Assembly: GCA_032250585.1 (NCBI GenBank)
Contig: JAVVFH010000069.1
Coordinates: forward strand, 1 to 14,162
Length of the DNA: 14,162 bases
Source: JAVVFH01 sp032250585
GTDB lineage: Bacteria > Pseudomonadota > Gammaproteobacteria > Xanthomonadales > SZUA-36
Direction of reading: 5' to 3'
How positions within the stretch are numbered: the stretch's first letter is position 1; each line of letters starts with the position of its first letter. This document shows positions 1 to 7,415 of this stretch, one piece after another. The notes beneath the pieces were generated by a model. That model ran no database searches and was not told the DNA's origin. It saw nothing but the letters and a program-made list of their open reading frames with translations. A program made the translations under genes and the position numbers.

Positions 1-573
1 CGAAGTGCGCACACTGGAAACGGGCGCCTGTCAAGCGCAGGTCTATTGGAAGTTTGGCTCTCTATTGGATTGCGCCGTACGTTCTTGAGGGTGAAGGAGT
101 TATTGTGATACATGGGGTGACTCTCCTGCTTTGGTTGCATACAGTCTGCAAATCGATCTCGGCGGGCATCCCTCTGGAAGTCTGCTTATTCGGCTTTGCT
201 TCTCTTCCGTCTCGGTCAGTTGGCGAATTACTTTTCATCGGACGGTAACATAGGAGTTGCACGGCAAAACCGCATCGGTCAAACCGGAATAGCAAATAGT
301 GCAGATCGCAAAGGCGCGGATTAGCAGCCGGCTGGGAAACAGGTGGACCGCGAGTAACAAATACCGTTCGAGTTGCAAAAGATTGGCGACCCGCTGAAAG
401 AAACTGCACCAAATCGAAAAGGCAGTAGCGTGCGCAAGAATTTATCGGTTCCGTCAGGCAACCCGGGCAACGCCGAAACAACACGCGCACCTTATTGCTC
501 AGCGAGTCAATAGAACAAAGCATTTACATTTCAGCCTCCATGCTTTTCCTGTTAGGCGGCACCCAGTCTCGCT
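1..573. other. Region without a supportable gene
   Basis: No convincing gene is visible on either strand. The longest open frames (for example minus-strand 523-62) have compositions typical of chance frames, with many Ser, Arg and Cys, no recognisable motif and no good ribosome-binding site. The stretch looks less GC-rich than the rest of the window. Bases 2-88 can be read as the end of a short frame carrying RTLETG and QVYWKF, and a neighbouring frame at about 76-125 reads VIVIHG. This pairing faintly recalls RelE/HigB-type toxins, but it is too weak to annotate. Confidence 0.5.
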
Positions 574-606
574 TTGCTTTTTCCTGGACGCGACGGGCGG
601 TACAAT
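574..606 (+). promoter_or_regulatory. Probable promoter of tRNA-Leu
   Basis: A good -10 hexamer, TACAAT, lies at 601-606, which puts transcription start near 612-614, about 15 nt before the mature tRNA. The -35 element is less clear. TTGCTT at 574-579 is the best match but sits 21 bp upstream of the -10, longer than usual. A 17-bp spacing would place the -35 at the poor match TTTTTC (578-583). The position directly in front of a stable RNA gene is the main support. Confidence 0.45.
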
Positions 607-628
607 GAGCGCTTTTGAGTTCCCCTCC

Positions 629-715
629 GCCCGGGTGGCGAAATTGGTAGACGCAAGGGACTTAAAATCCCTCGGCCGCAAGGCTGTGCCGGTTCGAGTC
701 CGGCCCCGGGCACCA
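629..715 (+). tRNA. tRNA-Leu (anticodon UAA)
   Basis: This is an 87-nt class II tRNA including an encoded CCA (713-715). The acceptor stem pairs GCCCGGG (629-635) with CCCGGGC (705-711), with A712 as discriminator. The D-arm carries the TGGCGAAATTGGTAGACGC type sequence expected of leucine tRNAs. The anticodon stem AGGGA (656-660) pairs with TCCCT (668-672) around the loop CTTAAAA, giving anticodon TAA at 663-665. A long variable arm follows. The T-arm contains GGTTCGAGTCC. It reads UUA and, by wobble, UUG leucine codons. No integrase or duplicated tRNA 3' end is seen nearby. Confidence 0.98.
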
Positions 716-759
716 ATCAATCCGCCAAACCTTTTTCTGTCATGAAATACCAAAAAATT

Positions 760-780
760 ATAGTTGACTTTTTCAACTAT
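760..780. promoter_or_regulatory. MarR/MexR-like operator
   Basis: ATAGTTGA (760-767) and TCAACTAT (773-780) form a perfect 8-bp inverted repeat separated by five bases (CTTTT). The core has the form GTTGA-N5-TCAAC, the arrangement described for operators of the MarR-family repressor MexR. It lies about 70 bp upstream of a MarR-family gene. Its left arm overlaps the best -35 candidate (TTGACT, 764-769), so a bound repressor would block RNA polymerase. No U-tract follows the dyad, which argues against a tRNA terminator. The regulator assignment is inferred from position and motif form. Confidence 0.75.
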
Positions 781-793
781 ATCTGGCTATCGT
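764..793 (+). promoter_or_regulatory. Probable promoter of the marR-like operon
   Basis: TTGACT (764-769) is a near-consensus -35 hexamer. TATCGT (788-793) can serve as the -10 with an 18-bp spacer. Transcription would start near 800, leaving a leader of about 50 nt before the GTG start at 851. The -35 lies inside the perfect dyad 760-780, which fits negative autoregulation. The -10 is only a moderate match. Confidence 0.5.
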
Positions 794-837
794 GCGCTCA
801 ATGAAAGAAAGATCAAACGCAGGGACTTCACAAATCC

Positions 838-844
838 AAGAGGA
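838..844 (+). promoter_or_regulatory. Ribosome-binding site fixing the GTG start at 851
   Basis: AAGAGGA (838-844) stands six bases before GTG at 851. This favours GTG 851 over the upstream in-frame TTG at 764, which lies inside the operator and promoter and so would not be transcribed. Confidence 0.7.
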
Positions 845-850
845 TGGTTC

Positions 851-1387
851 GTGAAAAAACTCCAGGCCGGCCGCGAAGCGGAACGGGCAGGTGGCGCGGC
901 CGCGGAACCGTCGGGACTGGCTTTTTATGATGGCGGGTTCAAGGTTGATGACCATCTTCCTTACCGCTTGGCGCAGACCCAATTGCTGGTCCACAGGGCG
1001 GTGGCGTCGCATACGCATCCCGACCTGGTCGCCATCCAGCGGCTGACGCAACGGGATGTTCGTATCCTCGGCATGGTCGGTCAGCACGGCAGGATTTCAC
1101 CATCGCGACTGGCCCAGCGAACCGGGCTGGACCGGGCGACCGTGACCCGAACGCTGGCGCTGCTGATGAAAAGAAACATGATCGTCGAGATGCGCAATGC
1201 CGAGGACGGGCGCAGCAAATTGGTCGGCCTGAGCGAACTGGGCGTCACTTATTGCGGGGCATTGTTTCCCATCATGCAGGATTATGGAGAATTTCTCGAA
1301 GAGGTGCTGGCGCCAGGTGAAAAAGAACTCCTGCTGAAGGCTTTGAAGAAATTGAGAGAACAGGCGGCCCGCCGTATCGAATCGTGA
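851..1387 (+). CDS. MarR-family transcriptional regulator
   Basis: A 178-residue winged helix-turn-helix regulator. Domain order is an N-terminal helical region containing the polar start and the DDHLPYRL segment, then the DNA-binding part at about residues 70-125, then a C-terminal dimerisation helix ending KALKKLREQAARR. The helix-turn-helix spans about residues 82-108 (ISPSRLAQRTGLDRATVTRT), and the wing carries the family hallmark D119-G-R121. The start is set by the AAGAGGA ribosome-binding site six bases before GTG. It is the first gene of an apparent operon with the AhpD-like and BASS-type genes downstream. By analogy with the family it probably represses this operon from the dyad at 760-780 and is released by a small aromatic or other anionic ligand. 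The ligand cannot be read from the sequence. Confidence 0.9.
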   Translation: MKKLQAGREAERAGGAAAEPSGLAFYDGGFKVDDHLPYRLAQTQLLVHRAVASHTHPDLVAIQRLTQRDVRILGMVGQHGRISPSRLAQRTGLDRATVTRTLALLMKRNMIVEMRNAEDGRSKLVGLSELGVTYCGALFPIMQDYGEFLEEVLAPGEKELLLKALKKLREQAARRIES

Positions 1388-1442
1388 CTTCCCTCTATCA
1401 ACTCTGCACACTTTATCAATAGCACACACAAGGAACTGAAAA

Positions 1443-1988
1443 ATGTCATTTTTCCCCTCCATCCCCAACCTGGAACTGTACGGTCTTTTTAAAAAATATT
1501 CAGAAAAAGGCATTCTGCCGCTGCTGGAATATCACGACGCGATTTTACGCAGTGAGTCCGAACTCACCGAAGGCGAGCGCGAGCTGATCGCCGCCTATGT
1601 CTCATCGCTCAATGACTGTCATTACTGCTTTCATGCGCATCGGGATCATGCCAAAGCCTGGGGGATCGATGCGGAAGTTTTCGGCAACATGATGATCGAT
1701 GTGGACCACGCCTCGCTGCCCGCTAAGCTCAAACCGGTGTTGAGCTATGTCCGGCGCCTTACCAGGGATCCGGCGGGCATGACCCACGCCGACGCGGACG
1801 CGATCTACGCGGCGGGGTACTCGGAAGAAGGGCTGTACGACATCATCTCCGTCACCGCGCTTTACAATTTCATGAACCGAATCCTCGAAGGGGCAGGCAT
1901 AAAGAAACACGTTCGCGTGAATGAAATGAGCGACGAGATGCGGCGGCGGTTCAAATACACCCACCTCTGGAAGATGATCTCGAAATAA
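1443..1988 (+). CDS. AhpD-like / carboxymuconolactone decarboxylase-family protein
   Basis: A 181-residue all-helical protein of the AhpD-like fold, the group often annotated as peroxidase-related enzymes. The active-site signature is visible: acidic residues E43, E45 and E47, then C59-H-Y-C62 and H66, which is the CxxC-xxx-H arrangement of AhpD alkylhydroperoxidases. AhpD uses this cysteine pair for thiol-disulfide chemistry. The real substrate of this member is unknown. No signal peptide is seen, so it is probably cytoplasmic. ATG 1443 follows AAGGA (1430-1434) by eight bases. The gene begins 55 nt after the marR-like stop and ends one base before the transporter start, so it is very likely co-transcribed and translationally coupled with that gene. 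Confidence 0.85.
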   Translation: MSFFPSIPNLELYGLFKKYSEKGILPLLEYHDAILRSESELTEGERELIAAYVSSLNDCHYCFHAHRDHAKAWGIDAEVFGNMMIDVDHASLPAKLKPVLSYVRRLTRDPAGMTHADADAIYAAGYSEEGLYDIISVTALYNFMNRILEGAGIKKHVRVNEMSDEMRRRFKYTHLWKMISK

Positions 1989-1989
1989 G

Positions 1990-2880
1990 ATGCCCGGTTC
2001 ATTCTACGAATTCACCACCCAAATACTGTTTCCCACGGTCATTTTCCTGGTGACCTTCGGTATGGGGCTGGCGCTCACGCCCCGGGCGTTCCTGGACATT
2101 TCGAAACGGCCAAAGGTGGTCCTGACCGGCCTGGCCGGACAACTCATTCTGCTGCCGGCGGTGGTGTTTTTCTTCACCATGGCGCTGAATGTCCCGGCGC
2201 CCATCGCCATGGGCCTGATCCTGATCGCCGCCTGCCCGGGGGGCAGTTCCTCCAATGCCATCGTGTTCGCGATCCGCGGCGAACTCGCGCTGTCCGTGAC
2301 CCTGACGGCCATATCCAGCCTCTGTCTGCTCGTCACGCTGCCCTTCTGGGTGAAACTCGGTTTGCTCAGTTACACCCCGGAAGACCGCGAAGTGATCGTT
2401 TCCGCCATGGAAATCGTCAAGCGACTGCTGATGGTGATGGCAACGCCCATCGCACTGGGCATGCTGATCCGACATTTCCGTACGGACTTCGCGATCAGGC
2501 TGCACACCCCCATGCGCCGGCTTTCGCTTTTTCTGCTGCTGATGATCATTTCCGTCAGCATTTACAATGTTCGGGATTTTCTGACCGCCGCGATCTATCC
2601 CATCATGCTGTACAGCCTGGCGGTGGCGTCGATATTGATCGCCAGCGCCTATCTGCTGCCGCGGTTTTTGTCTTTCCGGAAGGGCGAGCGGCTGGCGCTG
2701 GCGATTGAAATCGGCGTCCAGAACACGGTGCTCGCCATATTCGTCGGCGCCTCGGTACTGGGTTGGGACGAACTGACCGTTACGGCGATTGTCTACGGGT
2801 TGATCAACTATGCACTGATCGCCGGGCTGATCTATCTGGTAAAACGCCAACCGCAGCCGCTGGTGGTTCCGGCGAAATAG
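1990..2880 (+). CDS. BASS-family (bile acid:sodium symporter-like) transporter
   Basis: A 296-residue integral membrane protein with about nine or ten hydrophobic segments, the usual length for the SBF/BASS family (PF01758). Two family signatures are visible: ACPGG-SSSN around residues 81-89 followed by an ALSVT stretch, and E240-IGVQN245 near the C-terminal part. These are the crossover-helix regions that hold sodium and substrate in structurally known relatives. Members import organic anions with sodium. The related ACR3 branch exports arsenite, but the motifs here look more like the bile-acid branch. The substrate is unknown. The ATG lies one base after the stop of the AhpD-like gene. The context suggests uptake of a compound that the neighbour processes and the MarR protein senses. 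Confidence 0.88.
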   Translation: MPGSFYEFTTQILFPTVIFLVTFGMGLALTPRAFLDISKRPKVVLTGLAGQLILLPAVVFFFTMALNVPAPIAMGLILIAACPGGSSSNAIVFAIRGELALSVTLTAISSLCLLVTLPFWVKLGLLSYTPEDREVIVSAMEIVKRLLMVMATPIALGMLIRHFRTDFAIRLHTPMRRLSLFLLLMIISVSIYNVRDFLTAAIYPIMLYSLAVASILIASAYLLPRFLSFRKGERLALAIEIGVQNTVLAIFVGASVLGWDELTVTAIVYGLINYALIAGLIYLVKRQPQPLVVPAK

Positions 2881-2906
2881 GCAGCACGAGGCGGCCAGAG
2901 CCGCAA

Positions 2907-2937
2907 GATGCAGCTTGCATCAACGCGGGCCTATAAT
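2907..2937 (+). promoter_or_regulatory. Possible copB promoter with upstream dyad
   Basis: A perfect -10 hexamer TATAAT lies at 2932-2937, 40 bp before the copB-like start codon. No good -35 exists at 16-18 bp spacing. Instead a 6-bp inverted repeat, GATGCA-GCT-TGCATC (2907-2921), occupies the -35 region. A strong -10 with a missing -35 and a dyad there is what an activator-dependent promoter looks like, and a metal-responsive regulator would make sense. The regulator is not identified. Another small inverted repeat, GCGGC-CAGA-GCCGC (2891-2904), lies just upstream and lacks a T-run. Confidence 0.35.
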
Positions 2938-2976
2938 GGCAGCTACTCCGTCGAAATCGACCGGTAGGAGACCGCC

Positions 2977-5001
2977 ATGGCGCACGACGAAGACCCGGAA
3001 AGCCGGGCAAACGACCAGCACTCTGACGATCACGCCGCTCACAGCCCGGAGCGATTCCGCAACAAATTCCTGCTCTCCCTGGCGTTCACCCTGCCGGTGG
3101 TGTTCTGGTCGGAGCACGTTCAGGAACTGTTGAACTACTCAGCACCCCAATTCACGGGTTCGCAATGGATTCCGGCCGCCTTCGGCAGCGTCGTTTTTCT
3201 GTACGGCGGCATGGTCTTTCTGAAGGGCGCCTGGGATGAATTGAAACAGCGCCTGCCCGGGATGATGACGCTGATCGCGCTGGCCATCACGGTGGCGTTC
3301 GTGTTCAGCCTGGCCGTCACGCTGGGTTTCGAGGCGACCGCGCTGTGGTGGGAACTGGCTACCCTGGTGACGATCATGCTGCTGGGTCACTGGATCGAGA
3401 TGCACTCGATTTCCCAGGCCCAGGGCGCGCTGCAGGAGCTCGCGAAGTTAATGCCGGACAAGGCCACGCGCATCACCGACGAGGGCAGTGAGGAAGTGAC
3501 CGTCGATAAGTTGTCCGAAGGCGACCTGGTGCTGGTCCGCCCGGGCGAGAGCGTGCCGGTGGACGGCGTGATCCGCAAGGGCGAAAGCGATCTCGACGAA
3601 GCCATGATCACGGGTGAGTCGGAGCCGGTCTCGAAAGGCGAGGGTGACGAGGTGATCGCCGGCACCATCAACGGCGAAGGTTCGCTGCGCGTCGAGGTGA
3701 AGGGTGTCGGCGAAGACACCAAGCTGTCGGGAATCATGCGGCTGGTGTCGGAGGCGCAGGAGTCGAAGTCCCGTTCGCAGCACCTGGCTGACCGCGCGGC
3801 GCGACTGCTCACTGCCGTTGCCGTTGCTTCCGGCATCATCACCTTTGTCAGCTGGCAGATGCTGGGCGCGACTATCGATTTTTCGATCGTCCGCACGGTC
3901 ACGGTGCTGGTGATCGCCTGCCCCCACGCGCTGGGCCTGGCCGTACCGCTGGTGGTGTCGATCTCCACGACCCAGGGTGCCCGGGGCGGGCTGCTGGTGC
4001 GTGACCGCAGAGGCCTGGAACAGGCGCGCAAGCTGGACGCGGTGATCTTCGACAAAACGGGAACCCTCACGCTCGGCGAGTTCCGCGTGGTCGACATCGT
4101 CGCAGGCGAAGGCCCCGGCGAGGACGAGGCCCTGCGCATCGCGGCCGGCATCGAGGCCGAGTCCGAGCACGCGATCGCCCGCGGCATCGTTTCGACCGCG
4201 CAGGAACGCGAACTCGAGATCCCGTCCGTCGAAGATTTTCGCGCCATCACAGGCAAGGGCGTCGCGGGCACCGTCGATGGCGTGGAATACCTGCTGGGCG
4301 GTCCGGCATTGCTCGAGTCCGAGAACGCCGAAGTGGCGACGAAACTGCAGCAGGGGGCCGGGCAGGCTGCCGACCGCGGGCAGGCGGCGATCTACCTCCT
4401 TCGCGAGGGCCACGCGCTCGCAGTTTTTGCCGTCGCCGACGCGATCCGCGAGGAGAGCTACGAAGCGGTGCAGGCGCTGCACGAGGCCGGCATCGAGGTG
4501 GCCATGCTGACCGGCGACGCGCAGGCCGTGGCGGACGCCGTGGCAGAAGAACTGAACATCGATGCGGTGTTCGCCGAAGTATTGCCCGAGGACAAGGCCT
4601 CGAAAGTCGAAGAGATGCAGCAGCAGGGCAAGATCGTCGCGATGGTCGGCGACGGCGTCAACGACGCGCCTGCGCTGGCCACCGCCGATGTCGGAATCGC
4701 CATCGGCGCCGGCACGGACGTGGCCGTCGAGGCGGGCGATATCGTGTTGGTGCGATCGGATCCGCGCGACATCCCGCGCATCGTCAAGCTGTCGCGCGCG
4801 ACGCGCCGCAAAATGCTGCAGAATCTGTGGTGGGCTGCCGGCTACAACATCGTGGCGATTCCGCTGGCGGCGGGTGTCGCCCAGCCCTGGGGCATACTGC
4901 TGTCACCGGCGGTGGGTGCGGTACTGATGTCGGCCAGCACCGTCATCGTTGCGCTTAACGCCCAACTGCTGAGACGGGTCGATCTGGGCGCCGGGAGCTA
5001 G
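2977..5001 (+). CDS. copB: CPH-type heavy-metal P-type ATPase (CopB-like)
   Basis: A 674-residue P1B-type ATPase that should pump copper (or possibly another soft metal) out of the cytoplasm using ATP. It has no N-terminal CxxC metal-binding domain, only a short His/Asp-rich start (first 26 residues). Visible motifs are TGES at 212-215, the membrane metal site C315-P-H317, the phosphorylation motif DKTGT with D359, and GDGVND at 558-563. YN followed by AIPLAAG in the seventh helix and MSAST in the last helix fit the P1B-3 (CopB) pattern. The nucleotide-binding-domain motif normally written SEHP reads SEHA here (H398, A399). ATG 2977 follows TAGGAG by six bases. The GNAT-like gene starts 40 nt downstream. 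Metal specificity is inferred from the CPH motif. Confidence 0.88.
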   Translation: MAHDEDPESRANDQHSDDHAAHSPERFRNKFLLSLAFTLPVVFWSEHVQELLNYSAPQFTGSQWIPAAFGSVVFLYGGMVFLKGAWDELKQRLPGMMTLIALAITVAFVFSLAVTLGFEATALWWELATLVTIMLLGHWIEMHSISQAQGALQELAKLMPDKATRITDEGSEEVTVDKLSEGDLVLVRPGESVPVDGVIRKGESDLDEAMITGESEPVSKGEGDEVIAGTINGEGSLRVEVKGVGEDTKLSGIMRLVSEAQESKSRSQHLADRAARLLTAVAVASGIITFVSWQMLGATIDFSIVRTVTVLVIACPHALGLAVPLVVSISTTQGARGGLLVRDRRGLEQARKLDAVIFDKTGTLTLGEFRVVDIVAGEGPGEDEALRIAAGIEAESEHAIARGIVSTAQERELEIPSVEDFRAITGKGVAGTVDGVEYLLGGPALLESENAEVATKLQQGAGQAADRGQAAIYLLREGHALAVFAVADAIREESYEAVQALHEAGIEVAMLTGDAQAVADAVAEELNIDAVFAEVLPEDKASKVEEMQQQGKIVAMVGDGVNDAPALATADVGIAIGAGTDVAVEAGDIVLVRSDPRDIPRIVKLSRATRRKMLQNLWWAAGYNIVAIPLAAGVAQPWGILLSPAVGAVLMSASTVIVALNAQLLRRVDLGAGS

Positions 5002-5041
5002 CATCCTGTGGACTCAACAGGGATCAAAAGGAGACAACATC

Positions 5042-5326
5042 TTGAAAACCGATTCGCCGGAAATTGAACACCGGGAAACCGCAAGGGGCGGTGAGTTCAC
5101 CATCGGCCGTGAAGCCATCATGACCTACCACAAGGAGGGCGATGACCACATCGTCGTCGATCACACGAAAGTCGCCCGGGAAAGCGAGGGCAGGGGCCTG
5201 GCGCGCGCGCTCTACCGCGCCATGGTCGAACATGCCCGGGCCGAAAGCCTGAAGGTGACGCCGGCCTGCAGTTACGTGGCCGCGATGTTCGAGCGCTTTC
5301 CCGAGGACCGCGACGTAATGAAGTAA
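5042..5326 (+). CDS. Small GNAT-fold N-acetyltransferase-like protein (YidJ/COG2388 type)
   Basis: A 94-residue protein matching the short acetyltransferase-like family (PF14542, COG2388). The pattern DHTKVARESEGRGLARALY is the V/IxDH...GxGxA signature that binds acetyl-CoA in this group. The later TPACSYV-x4-RFPEDRD segment carries the family's conserved cysteine and the terminal proline-glutamate. Substrates of this family are largely unknown. The start is TTG at 5042, eight bases after AAGGAG (5028-5033), and no in-frame ATG lies early enough to keep the conserved N-terminal part. It lies 40 nt after copB and 19 nt before the oxidoreductase gene, so the three are probably one transcript. 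Confidence 0.8.
   Translation: MKTDSPEIEHRETARGGEFTIGREAIMTYHKEGDDHIVVDHTKVARESEGRGLARALYRAMVEHARAESLKVTPACSYVAAMFERFPEDRDVMK
5188..5195 (+). other. KOPS octamer GGGCAGGG, pointing right
   Basis: An exact match to GGGNAGGG, the FtsK-orienting polar sequence of Escherichia coli. It lies left of the dif site on the plus strand and therefore points toward dif. It is inside the GNAT-like coding sequence. A single octamer occurs by chance at a modest rate, so its value lies in agreeing with the other two copies. Confidence 0.45.
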
Positions 5327-5345
5327 AACCGAAGGATAATGCACT

Positions 5346-6347
<1,002 letters not shown>

Positions 6348-6368
6348 CGACGGGACGACATCCGGGCG

Positions 6369-7292
6369 TTACAGAATGCTTTTTCCCATCGCGCTCAGGA
6401 TCAGTTGCAGCGCGCGTTCGGCGCTGATGTTGCGCTCATCGAGGAAGGGATTCAATTCGACGATTTCCATCGACGTCAGGCGCCCGTCGTCCGCGCAGTA
6501 TTCCAGCAAAAGGTGCGCTTCGCGGAAGCTGACGCCGCCCGGCACCAACGTGCCTGATCCCGGAATTACGGTCGGGTCGCAGCCGTCGACATCGAAGCTG
6601 ATATGGAAGCCGGCCGTGCCGTCGTTGACGACCTCCAGCGCACGGCGCGCCACCCGCGCCATACCGTGCTCATCGATCTCACGCATGGTGAACGCGTGGA
6701 TCCCGGATTCGCGAATGATTTTTCGTTCACCCGCGTCGATGTCCCGGATGCCGATCAGCGCGACGTGTTCGGGTTTTATTTTCGGGTGGAAGCCGAGAAT
6801 GTTCTTCAGGTCGAAGTCGCCTTTGCCCAGCAGGTGCGCCAGCGGCATACCATGAATGTTGCCGCTGGGCGACACCCCCGGAATGTTCATGTCGCCATGC
6901 GCGTCGAACCAGATCAGTCCGATCTCCTTGTTCTGGTCGCGATAATGTCCGGCCACGCCAGCCACCGTACCCATGGCGATGGAATGGTCGCCGCCGAGCA
7001 CGAGCGGGAATTCGTCGGCCTGTAACACCGTGGCCACGCGTTGCGCCAGTTGGGTGCAAACCTCCAGTATCTGCGGCTTGAAGCGCGCTTCGCGATCCTC
7101 GAGGCTGGCGGTCTCCATTGCCGGCGCCGGAATGTCTTCTTCACGCGGCACCTCGTAACCCAGGCGCCGTAATGCGTCCCCCAGGCCCGCGATGCGCAGC
7201 GCCGAGGGGCCCACATCCGTGCCGCGCCTGCTGGCGCCGAGGTCGAGCGGCACGCCGATGATGCGGATACGGCGGTCAATTCGGTGATTCAT
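6369..7292 (-). CDS. rocF: Arginase
   Basis: A 307-residue ureohydrolase, the normal length for bacterial arginase, which hydrolyses L-arginine to ornithine and urea with a two-manganese centre. All metal ligands are visible: H103 in GGDHS, D130-A-H132-G-D134, and D234-V-D236-G-C-D239. SGNIHGMPLAHLLG and PGG-VSFREAH are typical of arginase rather than agmatinase, and a late SMEIVELNP supplies the conserved glutamate. The protein is cytoplasmic. The ATG at 7292 lacks a strong ribosome-binding site (only GGACGA about 6 nt upstream), but the conserved IIGVPLDLGASRRG segment begins soon after, so the start is probably right. It is the only supported gene left of the dif site that points away from dif, and it converges on the oxidoreductase gene. 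Confidence 0.94.
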   Translation of the reverse strand: MNHRIDRRIRIIGVPLDLGASRRGTDVGPSALRIAGLGDALRRLGYEVPREEDIPAPAMETASLEDREARFKPQILEVCTQLAQRVATVLQADEFPLVLGGDHSIAMGTVAGVAGHYRDQNKEIGLIWFDAHGDMNIPGVSPSGNIHGMPLAHLLGKGDFDLKNILGFHPKIKPEHVALIGIRDIDAGERKIIRESGIHAFTMREIDEHGMARVARRALEVVNDGTAGFHISFDVDGCDPTVIPGSGTLVPGGVSFREAHLLLEYCADDGRLTSMEIVELNPFLDERNISAERALQLILSAMGKSIL

Positions 7293-7387
7293 GGCTTGTC
7301 GTCCGGTTCAGGCGCGTTATCAGGCATGCACGGCACATCTTACACAATCGCGGTGAGATGTCGTTGTTTGCTGCATACCTTGCCACT
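7293..7387. other. Upstream region of rocF
   Basis: This stretch contains the presumed rocF leader on the minus strand. An imperfect hairpin can be drawn from ACATCT (7335-7340) and AGATGT (7356-7361) with a 15-base loop. No confident promoter or arginine-repressor box is seen. A weak minus-strand pair of TTGTGT and TGATAA with a 19-bp spacer is the best promoter candidate. Confidence 0.3.
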
Positions 7388-7415
7388 ATTTAACATAATA
7401 TACATTATACGCAGT
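7388..7415 (-). other. dif: dif chromosome-dimer resolution site (XerC/XerD)
   Basis: Read on the minus strand, the site is ACTGCGTATAA (XerC arm, 7415-7405), TGTATA (central region, 7404-7399) and TTATGTTAAAT (XerD arm, 7398-7388). The Escherichia coli site has GGTGCGCATAA, the same central hexamer and the same XerD arm, so 25 of 28 positions match. The three differences are all in the XerC arm: two outermost bases, which vary between species, and one C-to-T change at arm position 7. The tyrosine recombinases XerC and XerD bind the two arms and, activated by FtsK, resolve chromosome dimers at division. Gene directions and KOPS motifs flip around this point, which supports the chromosomal terminus over an integrated Xer-using element. 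Confidence 0.9.

Noticed and set aside
62..523. A 153-residue minus-strand reading frame
   Set aside because: No motif, no ribosome-binding site and unnatural composition. It looks like a chance open frame.
760..780. Rho-independent terminator of the tRNA-Leu gene
   Set aside because: The dyad is AT-rich and not followed by a T-run on the plus strand. It fits an operator much better.
764..850. TTG start at 764 for the MarR-family protein
   Set aside because: It lies inside the operator and -35 box. GTG 851 has a strong ribosome-binding site and keeps the whole domain.
3448..4482. Long minus-strand frames opposite copB
   Set aside because: Shadows of the copB codon pattern. The plus-strand frame contains every P-type ATPase motif.
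5003..5024. Inverted repeat ATCCTGT / ACAGGGAT after copB as a terminator
   Set aside because: The stem is short with a bulge and no T-run follows. The next gene starts only 40 nt after copB.
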